A stretch of 18,080 nucleotides of DNA from NCBI GenBank assembly GCA_029256345.1, contig JAQSYC010000052.1, forward strand, positions 1 through 18,080, read 5' to 3'. The translations under genes were made by a program, and so were the position numbers. This DNA is from Clostridia bacterium. Lineage in GTDB: Bacteria; Bacillota; Clostridia; Lachnospirales; Cellulosilyticaceae. The notes beneath the pieces were generated by a model. It was not told the DNA's origin, searched no databases, and saw nothing but the letters and a program-made list of their open reading frames with translations. This document shows positions 8,221 through 15,027 of the stretch, piece by piece (within the stretch, counting starts at the first letter, position 1; every line of letters starts with the position of its first letter).

Positions 8221-9078
8221 TTAATATTCAAAGATATAGTTGTCCATCATCTGGTGGTTGTTAAGTGCTGCGTCACCGGTGAGTTTCTTTTGTCTCAGCG
8301 CCTTATCGCTTTTAAGTAGGGCACCGTAGATAATATCGATCACATATAAAAACATCAGATTATTAGAAAGTGACATAGAGTTATGGGCAGCTACTTTATC
8401 AGAGGTGATGAATTTGAGGTCAACTAAATCATTGAGTTTGGGAGAGTCATAGCTTGTTACAGTGATGATCTTGGCCCCTTGCTCACGACAAGCCGTCACT
8501 GCCTGATAAATATCTTTGCTGAGAATAGTGGGAGCAATGATAATCGCTAAATCAGTTTCGCGGATATTCATGGTGTTGATACACATGCCTAGCATATCTG
8601 TATGAGCTTTAGCAGGCAGTCCCACAAGATTGAGTTTAAACTCCAATTCCTGAGCAACAAATGAAGCATTAAAAAGAGCAAGAATTTGGATGTTTTGGGC
8701 AGATTTTATATACTCAACGGCCTTAAAGACCGTTTGCTCATCTAACATCGCAGATGTATTCATCAGCATTTGACGATAATCCATTGTCATGGATTCTATA
8801 AAGCCAGTTTCACTGCTATAGGTATTTTGCTTTTTCATACTATTATAGAAATTTTCTTGTGCAAGCGCAACTTTAAACCCATTAAAGCCTTTATAACCAA
8901 GCTTTTTACAGAAGCGGTTGATACTGGCTTCTGATGTACCTGTTTCCTTGGCAATCGTGGTGATGGTGCTTGAAACAACCCGTTCTGCATTGTTGATAAC
9001 ATATTGGCTGATTTCATTTTCACTCATTGTATAGTTAGGCTGCATTGAAATGATTTTTGCAATAACTGCTGGTACCAT
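8221..9078 (-). CDS. RpiR/MurR-family regulator with SIS domain
   Basis: A 285-residue transcription factor. The N-terminal 75 or so residues form the RpiR-type helix-turn-helix: VISMQPNYTMSENEISQYVI-like helices, then TTIAKETGTSEASINRFCKKLGYKGFNGFK, which is the family's recognition region. Residues about 115-250 form an SIS (sugar isomerase) domain, seen in IQILALFNASFVAQELEFKL and the DLAIIIAPT..SKDIYQAVTACREQGAKIITVTS segment. SIS domains in this family bind phosphosugars or related acids and change DNA binding. The gene diverges from the FAD-oxidoreductase operon with a 245-base intergenic region containing TTGTGA half-sites, one of which overlaps its own ribosome binding site (GTGAGGT before ATG). 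It probably controls the divergent operon and itself. The canonical SIS Ser before the phosphate (usually SGxS) is not obvious: FNAS and APT appear instead of the usual glycine/serine-rich turns, so the ligand may not be a simple phosphosugar. Confidence 0.88.
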   Translation of the reverse strand: MVPAVIAKIISMQPNYTMSENEISQYVINNAERVVSSTITTIAKETGTSEASINRFCKKLGYKGFNGFKVALAQENFYNSMKKQNTYSSETGFIESMTMDYRQMLMNTSAMLDEQTVFKAVEYIKSAQNIQILALFNASFVAQELEFKLNLVGLPAKAHTDMLGMCINTMNIRETDLAIIIAPTILSKDIYQAVTACREQGAKIITVTSYDSPKLNDLVDLKFITSDKVAAHNSMSLSNNLMFLYVIDIIYGALLKSDKALRQKKLTGDAALNNHQMMDNYIFEY

Positions 9079-9087
9079 ATTTTTACC

Positions 9088-9190
9088 TCACAAATCCATA
9101 TTTACTTGTGAAATGATTGATTGTGATTAGTTTTAAAAAAAAAATTCAAAGAGGTTGACGGTTTGTGAAAATGATGATAATATAATCACA
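9088..9190. promoter_or_regulatory. Candidate RpiR operator region (TTGTGA half-sites)
   Basis: Between the divergent genes, TTGTGA occurs on the plus strand at 9106-9111, 9121-9126 and 9163-9168, and its complement TCACAA at 9088-9093. TCACA at 9186-9190 forms an inverted pair with TGTGA at 9164-9168, spanning the -10 box. The spacing between half-sites varies, so the exact operator is not resolved; binding by the adjacent RpiR protein is inference. Confidence 0.45.
9155..9183 (+). promoter_or_regulatory. Sigma-A-type promoter of the FAD-oxidoreductase operon
   Basis: TTGACG (-35, 9155-9160) and TAATAT (-10, 9178-9183) are separated by exactly 17 bases. The predicted transcript starts near 9190 and has a leader of about 130 bases before the first start codon. 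TTGTGA half-sites overlap the spacer and flank the -10. Confidence 0.7.
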
Positions 9191-9263
9191 TAAAAACACA
9201 TTAAATAAAAATTTAGTTGTACAATGTGCACAAATAATAGAATTAAAATATGTTGTAATGACA

Positions 9264-9297
9264 GCTGCTTTGAAAATGGTTTTCAAAAAACAGCAGC
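9264..9297 (+). promoter_or_regulatory. Leader palindrome and hairpin before the FAD-oxidoreductase gene
   Basis: TTTGAAAA-TGG-TTTTCAAA (9269-9287) is a perfect 8-bp inverted repeat, extended by outer arms GCTGC (9264-9268) and GCAGC (9293-9297) with a 5-base bulge. It lies downstream of the promoter and 26 bases before the start codon. It could be an operator acting as a roadblock or a leader RNA hairpin. There is no T-run behind it, so it is not a terminator. Confidence 0.5.
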
Positions 9298-9323
9298 AAA
9301 TTTAAAAGAGAGGAAGTAGATAT

Positions 9324-10694
9324 ATGGCGAAAAAAAGGAATTTACAATCCTTTGATGTGGTGATTGCAGGAGGAGGCGTCTCGGGGTGTGCGGCAGCTAT
9401 TGCAGCGGGAAGAAGTGGTGCTTCGGTACTTGTAATAGAACAGGCAGGCTACCTAGGTGGTACATTGACTTCTTGTGGTGTAGGCCCAATGATGACCTTT
9501 CATGCAGGGGAAAAGCAAATCATCCAAGGTGTCATGGGAGAACTGGTTGACCGCATGACAGAAAGAGGCTATTCTCCAGGGCATATCAGGGATACGACTG
9601 ACTACATCAGTTATTTGACGCCTTTCAGTTCGGAAGGTTTAAAACTTATATTAGATGAGATGCTGGATGAAGTGGGCTGCAAAGTGCTTTTTCATACTTT
9701 TGTAGGATCGGTTCAGATAGAAAACAAGCAGATAACAGGTCTTACAATTTGCAATAAAGATGGATTAACTCAGGTATCTGCTAAAGTCTATATAGATGCA
9801 ACAGGAGATGGAGACATTGCAGCTTGGGCAGGAGCAACCGTTATAAAAGGAAGAGAAACAGACGGGGCAATGCAGCCTATGACTACCAAAATGAAATTTT
9901 GCAATGTAGATACAGGGCTCTTAAGAAATCATATTCTTAGCCATGCAGAGGACTTTCCAAGACTCGTTAACAACATTGAACTCATCAATAACACACCCTA
10001 TCTTGCAATAGCTGGTTTTATAGAAGAGTTTAAGAAGGCTAAAGCAGCAGGAGAGATTTCAATACCAAGAGAAGATATCCTGTTTTTTGAAACCTCTGTT
10101 CCGGGAGAATTTATTATCAATACAACTCGAATTATAGAGCATGATGCCACAGATGCATGGAGCTTAAGCGAAGCGGAAAAGATAGGTCGTGTGCAGTGCA
10201 GTGAGTTAGAGAAGTTCCTCCGTGACTATGTACCAGGTTTTGAAAAAGCCCATCTTGAGTTGACGGGACCTTCTATAGGCGTTAGACAATCAAGGCAGCT
10301 AAGAGGAAGCTATACTCTGACAGCAGAAGATATTTTGGAAAGAAAACCTTTTGATACAGTCATAGCTCATTCGGCTTACCCCATTGATATACATAACCCA
10401 AAAGGAGAGGGCACCGAAAGTACATTTATGTCTGAGCCAGGTACCTATTACAGCATACCCTATGAGATTATGGTGTGTGAAGAAGTAGAAAATCTTATCG
10501 TAACAGGCAGATGTGTATCTGCAACTTTTGAAGCACAAGCGGCCATACGAACAACACCTACAGCAGGTGCTCTGGGGCAGGCGGGCGGTATAGCAGCAGC
10601 TTTAGCTGTGCAAGAAGATATTTTGCCTAGAATTGTAGATGTTAAGAAGCTTCAAAGTGCATTAAAAGAGCAGGGAGCTTATTTGGAGATTTAA
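9324..10694 (+). CDS. FAD-dependent oxidoreductase (FAD_oxidored family)
   Basis: A 456-residue flavoprotein. The N-terminal dinucleotide-binding fold is clear: DVVIAGGGVSGCAAAIAAGR (11-30) and the acidic end of strand 2 at VLVIEQ (35-40), followed by GYLGGT. The family motif IDATGDGDIAAWAGA lies at 157-171. GVRQSRQLRGSYTLTAEDI, a segment typical of the FAD_oxidored (PF12831) group, comes later, and the C-terminal FAD-closing segment NLIVTGRCVSA to GQAGGIAAALA is at 390-428. It is a soluble cytoplasmic enzyme expected to oxidise or reduce a small organic molecule; members of this family are mostly uncharacterised. It is the first gene of a four-gene operon with its own promoter, under the likely control of the divergent RpiR protein. 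The ribosome binding site AGAGGAAG lies about 9 bases before ATG 9324. The real substrate cannot be read from the sequence. Confidence 0.85.
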   Translation: MAKKRNLQSFDVVIAGGGVSGCAAAIAAGRSGASVLVIEQAGYLGGTLTSCGVGPMMTFHAGEKQIIQGVMGELVDRMTERGYSPGHIRDTTDYISYLTPFSSEGLKLILDEMLDEVGCKVLFHTFVGSVQIENKQITGLTICNKDGLTQVSAKVYIDATGDGDIAAWAGATVIKGRETDGAMQPMTTKMKFCNVDTGLLRNHILSHAEDFPRLVNNIELINNTPYLAIAGFIEEFKKAKAAGEISIPREDILFFETSVPGEFIINTTRIIEHDATDAWSLSEAEKIGRVQCSELEKFLRDYVPGFEKAHLELTGPSIGVRQSRQLRGSYTLTAEDILERKPFDTVIAHSAYPIDIHNPKGEGTESTFMSEPGTYYSIPYEIMVCEEVENLIVTGRCVSATFEAQAAIRTTPTAGALGQAGGIAAALAVQEDILPRIVDVKKLQSALKEQGAYLEI

Positions 10695-10728
10695 AACCAG
10701 TCATTTTATAACGATTTCGGCAGGTGTT

Positions 10729-10747
10729 AAACCTGTCTAAATAAATT
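10729..10747 (+). other. Intercistronic hairpin between oxidoreductase and permease genes
   Basis: GGCAGGT pairs with ACCTGTC (one G-U pair) around a 5-base loop in the 74-base gap. No T-run follows, so it is more likely an mRNA-stability or processing element than a terminator. Confidence 0.4.
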
Positions 10748-10768
10748 CATTTTTATGAGGAGGTTCAT

Positions 10769-12058
10769 ATGAATACATTACAAGTTATAGGGATTCTTGG
10801 TATCTTTGCAGTACTCGTAGTACTTATGATGAGTCGCAAAATACCTACCATTTTGGCACTGCCTATTATGGCAGTAGGTATTTCATTTGTTGCAGGTATT
10901 CCTTTTATTGCAAAGGATGCAGAGACATTTACTATTGCAAAGGATGTGCTTGAAGGCGGTGCCATGAGGATGAGTACAGCCATTGCAGGACTTATCTTTG
11001 GAGGATGGTTTGGTAAAATGCTGACTAAGGTAGGCGTTACCAGAACCATTATTAGGAAGGCAGCAGAACTAGCAGGAGATAAGCCGCTGCCGATAGCTTT
11101 AGCCTTTTTGGCGGTATGCTCTGTTATATTTGCAGCATCCAATGGGTTAGGAATGGTAATCTTAGTTGGAACAATCATTTTACCTATTATGATTTCAGCA
11201 GGGATCAGCCCAGCAGTCAGTGGCATTGTACTTTTACTTGCCAACGGCATTGGTGTAACGTTTAGTGTAGGTACTTTAGGGGTTTACATAGATGTATTAG
11301 GATTACCCCTTGAAACGGTTACCGCTTATTCATGGCTTTGTGGTATTCCTCTTATTATTGCTTCAGTTGTCATGGTCGTTATATTTATCAAATTTAATGG
11401 TAAAATAAGTAAAGCATGGGCTATGCCAGCAGTAGAGCCTAATATCACGATGGAAAAAGGTGTAAGAACAGTAGCGCTCATTAGCCCAATTATTCCAGTT
11501 GTACTTGTTTTTGCATTTAAGATGCAGCTGGTACCAGCTATTTTAATTGGTGTTGTGTGTACACTTATTCTTTCAACACCTAAAAATCCTGTTCAAGTGG
11601 TTTCCAGTGCTTTTGTAGAAGGTATTCAGGATACGGCAGGGGCAGCAGCACTGATGATAGGCATCGGTATGACCCTCAAAGCAGTTATGGCACCACAGGT
11701 TTCAGAGATTTTACAGCCGCTTATTAATGCTATTATTCCTTCGAGTCCACTGATGTTTATCCTTGTATTTGGACTGCTTTCGCCTTTAGCTATATACAGA
11801 GGACCGCTGAATGTGTGGGGCTTAGGAAGTGGTATTGTAGCACTTTTAGCAGCAGCAGGCATGAATCCTATTGCAGCGATGGTTGCTCTTCGTCTGGACA
11901 GTAACGTACAGGCAGTGTGTGACCCAACCAACTCTCATAATGTTTGGGTAGCGGACTTTACCAAAACAGATGTTAATGAGTATCTTAAAAAAACAATTAT
12001 TTGGATTGCGGTATCTACCTTTATTGGTCTTATTGCCGCCAGCTTTATGGTATTTTAA
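10769..12058 (+). CDS. Ion-transporter-superfamily permease (CitMHS/GntP-like)
   Basis: A 429-residue integral membrane protein with about 11-12 hydrophobic segments and a large hydrophilic break near residues 205-230. The overall layout, with two repeated halves and Gly/Asn/Ser-rich re-entrant segments (AASNGLGMVILVGTIILPIM at about 121-140 and IYRGPLNVWGLGSG in the second half), is that of ion-transporter superfamily carriers for organic acids such as citrate, gluconate or dicarboxylates. The C-terminal stretch RLDSNVQAVCDPTNSHNVW is strongly polar within the membrane domain and may line the substrate or cation site. It follows the oxidoreductase by 74 bases with an excellent ribosome binding site (GAGGAGGTT). 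As the only transporter in this operon it probably imports the compound handled by its neighbours. The subfamily and substrate are uncertain. Confidence 0.7.
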   Translation: MNTLQVIGILGIFAVLVVLMMSRKIPTILALPIMAVGISFVAGIPFIAKDAETFTIAKDVLEGGAMRMSTAIAGLIFGGWFGKMLTKVGVTRTIIRKAAELAGDKPLPIALAFLAVCSVIFAASNGLGMVILVGTIILPIMISAGISPAVSGIVLLLANGIGVTFSVGTLGVYIDVLGLPLETVTAYSWLCGIPLIIASVVMVVIFIKFNGKISKAWAMPAVEPNITMEKGVRTVALISPIIPVVLVFAFKMQLVPAILIGVVCTLILSTPKNPVQVVSSAFVEGIQDTAGAAALMIGIGMTLKAVMAPQVSEILQPLINAIIPSSPLMFILVFGLLSPLAIYRGPLNVWGLGSGIVALLAAAGMNPIAAMVALRLDSNVQAVCDPTNSHNVWVADFTKTDVNEYLKKTIIWIAVSTFIGLIAASFMVF

Positions 12059-12070
12059 TAAATAATCAAG

Positions 12071-12105
12071 AGTGCATAGAAGGAAGAAACTTCTGACTAT
12101 GCACT
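12071..12105 (+). other. Intercistronic hairpin after the permease gene
   Basis: A perfect 9-bp stem (AGTGCATAG with CTATGCACT) encloses a smaller GAAG/CTTC hairpin. It starts 12 bases after the permease stop codon. GATTTTAAATTT follows, which is a poor T-run, so partial termination or mRNA processing is more likely than full termination. Confidence 0.45.
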
Positions 12106-12166
12106 GATTTTAAATTTGACAACTCTAAGGAAGTTGTTTCCTTTTGAATAGATACTGGAGGTTCTT

Positions 12167-14305
12167 ATGAATAAAAAAGTCAGAATAGGTATTGACGTAG
12201 GCGGTACCTTTACAGATGCAGTTATTATAGATAATGAGACTTATGATGTCATGGCAAAAATGAAGATTCCGACCACCCATGAAGAAGGTGTAGCGGTTGG
12301 AGTTGTTAAAATCATTTCAACGCTTATGGAGGAAAATCATATCTTGCCAGAGGATGTGGTCTTTATTGCGCACGGGACAACTCAGGCTACCAATGCGCTG
12401 CTGGAAGGAGATGTAGCGTCTGTCGGGATCATCGGTATGGGAACAGGACTTGATGCGAGGAGCGCAAAAAGCGAAACCAATGTGGGGGATATTGAACTGG
12501 CACCCGGGAAATATCTAAAGTCAGCCCACCATTTTATTGACTCCACAGCGGTGAATGATGAGGCGATAGGAACGGCTGTAGCAGAGCTTCTAGGCCAAGA
12601 GGCAGAGGTTATTGTAGCATCAGAAGCCTATAGCGTTGATGACCCTGCTAATGAGCTGAAAGTTATGTCTTATGCAGCGGCAAAGGGGCTTTATACCACA
12701 GGAGGCCATGAGATTTCTCAGCTTTATGGACTCAAGATGCGCACTCGAACAGCTGTTGTGAATGCCAGCCTTATTCCTAAAATGATAGAAACGGCGAATA
12801 TGACAGAAGCTGCCGTGCTAGACACTAAAATAGGCTCAAGCCTGATGATTATGCGCTGTGACGGCGGTGTCATGAGTATTAATGAAGTTCGTAAAAGACC
12901 GATACTTACAATGCTTTCAGGCCTGGCTGCCGGCGTAGCAGGGGCACTGATGTATGAAAAAATTTCAGATGGTATCTTTTTTGAAGTCGGAGGAACCAGT
13001 GTCGATATTTCTGTTATCAAAAATGGGAAGGTTATGATTAAATACGCTCAGGTAGGAGGACACAAGACGTATCTACAGTCTTTGGATGTACGTACACTTG
13101 GGGTGGCCGGCGGCAGTATGATCCGTGTCAAAGATAAAAAAATTACGGATATCGGTCCAAGAAGTGCTCATATTGCTGGGAAAAACTATGAGTGTTTTGT
13201 AGAAAATCAAGCCATTAAGGAAGCAAGTATTCAGTTTGTAAGTCCAAGAACCGATGATCCTTGTGAATATGCAACGATTTTGGCACAGGATGGCAAAGAG
13301 TATTCGCTGACACTGGCAGGGGCTGCCAACTTATTAGGGTATGTTCCAGAAGGTGACTATGCCCGTGGAAATATAGAGTGTACAAGAGCCGCTTGGGAAG
13401 CACTTGGGCGCCATGTGGGGCTGAGCTCAGAGGAAGCTGCCAAACAAGTGATGGAACTGGCTGTTAAAAAATTAGCTGTTGTAATCAATGAACTGATTAA
13501 TGAATATGAGCTGGACCGTAAGTTTATTACCCTTGTAGGAGGAGGAGGCAGCGGTGCGGTTGTTGTCAATGCTTTAGCGGAGCACTTTGATTTTAAATGG
13601 AGAATCGCAGAAAATGCTCCTTATATCTCAACGATTGGTGTAGCTTTAGCGATGGTACGGGAGCAGCTGGAGAGAACGATTGTAAGCCCTACCGATGAGG
13701 ATATCAAAAAAATCCGTGCAGATATTATCGAAAGGATTGTAAAGTCCGGTGCTAATGAAGAAACAGTGGATGTATCTATTGAGATAGATGCGCAAAAAAA
13801 TGTCCTAAGGGCCGTGGCAACAGGCGCTACAGAACTGCGTAAAAAAGATTTGAATGCTGCAGAGCTTTCAAAGGAAGCCTTAAAGGGGATTTCGGCAGAA
13901 GCTTTAGTGACATCCCCAGAACAGGTTGAGTATATTTGCAGTACAGGCAGATGGCATCTTTTTGAAGCAAAGATTGCTAAAAAGATGATGTTTGGGCTTA
14001 TTAATATAAAAAGAAAAAGTGCTTGTATCATTGACCGAGAAGGCGTTGTGCGTCTCAAAAAAGAGAAGGCTGAATATATTAAATTCCAAAAATCTAATCA
14101 AAAAGCACAGTTTAATGTCTTTTTAGATGAAAATACCACGTATTCAGATGCCAATGCAACCATTCCAAAGGTTTTTCTTTTTTACAGAGAAAAAATGCTG
14201 GATTTGACGGGGATGCAGACAGCAGAGCAGCTTTATTCCATCATGGATGTTGAAACAGAGCTGATGCAGCCTGAGGAAGAGATTATTGCGATTGCTTATA
14301 AATAA
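12167..14305 (+). CDS. Hydantoinase/oxoprolinase A-family protein
   Basis: A 712-residue HyuA-like protein of the actin-like ATPase fold. The phosphate-1 motif IGIDVGGTFTDAVIID (7-22) and AHGTTQATNALLEG (69-82) define the N-terminal half. CDGGVMSINEVRKRPILTMLSGLAAGVAGAL (about 233-261) and the FFEVGGTSVDISVIKNG phosphate-2 segment (271-287) define the second, and GGGGSGAVVVNALAEHF occurs near 460-476. Characterised relatives use ATP to open hydantoin or 5-oxoproline rings, or to carboxylate ketones, usually with a HyuB-type partner, which is absent here. Compared with the usual patterns, SGPAAG reads SGLAAG and the Asp of D-x-GGTSxD reads Glu (E273), so catalysis may be altered. The C-terminal 180 or so residues are less familiar. 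A GGAGG site lies 6 bases before ATG 12167. It sits between a permease and a putative zincin gene in one operon. Confidence 0.85.
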   Translation: MNKKVRIGIDVGGTFTDAVIIDNETYDVMAKMKIPTTHEEGVAVGVVKIISTLMEENHILPEDVVFIAHGTTQATNALLEGDVASVGIIGMGTGLDARSAKSETNVGDIELAPGKYLKSAHHFIDSTAVNDEAIGTAVAELLGQEAEVIVASEAYSVDDPANELKVMSYAAAKGLYTTGGHEISQLYGLKMRTRTAVVNASLIPKMIETANMTEAAVLDTKIGSSLMIMRCDGGVMSINEVRKRPILTMLSGLAAGVAGALMYEKISDGIFFEVGGTSVDISVIKNGKVMIKYAQVGGHKTYLQSLDVRTLGVAGGSMIRVKDKKITDIGPRSAHIAGKNYECFVENQAIKEASIQFVSPRTDDPCEYATILAQDGKEYSLTLAGAANLLGYVPEGDYARGNIECTRAAWEALGRHVGLSSEEAAKQVMELAVKKLAVVINELINEYELDRKFITLVGGGGSGAVVVNALAEHFDFKWRIAENAPYISTIGVALAMVREQLERTIVSPTDEDIKKIRADIIERIVKSGANEETVDVSIEIDAQKNVLRAVATGATELRKKDLNAAELSKEALKGISAEALVTSPEQVEYICSTGRWHLFEAKIAKKMMFGLINIKRKSACIIDREGVVRLKKEKAEYIKFQKSNQKAQFNVFLDENTTYSDANATIPKVFLFYREKMLDLTGMQTAEQLYSIMDVETELMQPEEEIIAIAYK

Positions 14306-14329
14306 ATTTTAGGGATAGGGGAGGTACCC

Positions 14330-14959
14330 ATGACTATCAGTGATGAAACCCTTGCATTGTGTGAGTTATCCAATGATTTGCTGTTCCATAAAATACCCCA
14401 AGAAAGCTATAGCTATTATGTCAAAGGCGCACTGGAAGCGGGGAGGCTAGCGGCAAAGAAATATCTGGAGAAGGATATTAAAGAACTTTACAAAAGAAAT
14501 AACATGACCATCACTTACTGTGAACAAGATAACATTTACTGCGGCGTGAGGTTAAGAGCTCAGGTAAGTATGGGGAAAACCGAAACAACAGTAAGTGTCT
14601 ACACCAAATCTCTCGATGAATTTGCAAGTTTTAGTTCTTTTGAACAAGCAGCGCCTATTACGTATGAAACAGCCCTTGATATGCACCTTTGTCATGAGTT
14701 CTTTCATTTCTTAGAATATCAAGAGATTGGGTTTGTATCAGAAAAGCTGGAGCCAGTGGAAACAATAAAGCTTCCCTTTTTTACCCGAAAAGCACATATC
14801 AATAGGTGCAGTGAAGTAGCGGCCCATGCTTTTGCCAAAGAAATGCTAGGGCTTAGGCATCTCCCTAATATGTATGATTATATTTATCTGATGAATACTT
14901 CTAAAATGACGAGAGAAAACTTTGATAAAATGATAAAAGCATTTAGTATCAAAGGATAA
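14330..14959 (+). CDS. Putative HEXXH zincin-like protein of unknown function
   Basis: A 209-residue soluble protein that I do not recognise as a named family. It carries HEFFHFLEYQE with an HEXXH zinc-protease motif at residues 122-126, followed 35 residues later by SEVAAHAFAKEMLGL (E162). The latter resembles the third-ligand helix of ImmA/IrrE-type metallopeptidases (E, small residues, then FA and LL). The N-terminal 110 residues are mixed alpha/beta with no membrane segment or signal peptide. It starts 24 bases after the HyuA-like gene behind a very strong ribosome binding site (GGGGAGGT, 5-base spacing), so it is the last gene of the operon. Possible roles are a metal-dependent amidase or peptidase acting on the pathway intermediate, or a maturation or regulatory protease for a neighbour. 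The motif may also be structural only. The reading frame is certain; the function is not. Confidence 0.75.
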   Translation: MTISDETLALCELSNDLLFHKIPQESYSYYVKGALEAGRLAAKKYLEKDIKELYKRNNMTITYCEQDNIYCGVRLRAQVSMGKTETTVSVYTKSLDEFASFSSFEQAAPITYETALDMHLCHEFFHFLEYQEIGFVSEKLEPVETIKLPFFTRKAHINRCSEVAAHAFAKEMLGLRHLPNMYDYIYLMNTSKMTRENFDKMIKAFSIKG

Positions 14960-14964
14960 AACGG

Positions 14965-15008
14965 ACACTCGAAAGGCCGCTGCAAACTTGCAGCGGCCTT
15001 TCGAGTGT
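14965..15008. terminator. Long perfect hairpin between convergent units
   Basis: A perfect 21-bp inverted repeat (arms 14965-14985 and 14988-15008) with a GC-rich core, GGCCGCTGC against GCAGCGGCC, flanked inside the stem by AAA and TTT. It starts 6 bases after the zincin-like gene's stop codon and ends 20 bases before the MATE gene's stop on the other strand. The T-runs are short (TTT in the stem, TTTT shortly after on the minus strand), but position and stability make a two-way terminator the best reading. Confidence 0.75.
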
Positions 15009-15027
15009 TATAGACTGATCTCTAAAA

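Noticed and set aside
9271..9285. TGAAAATGGTTTTCA read as a CcpA catabolite-response (cre) site.
   Set aside because: It is one base longer than the usual cre and lacks the central CG, so I keep it only as a palindrome of unknown binder.
10765..11250. Minus-strand open frame antisense to the permease (and 13621-14058 antisense to the HyuA-like gene).
   Set aside because: Rich in Ile, Ala and Ser because of antisense codon bias; the sense strand has clear family motifs and a ribosome binding site.
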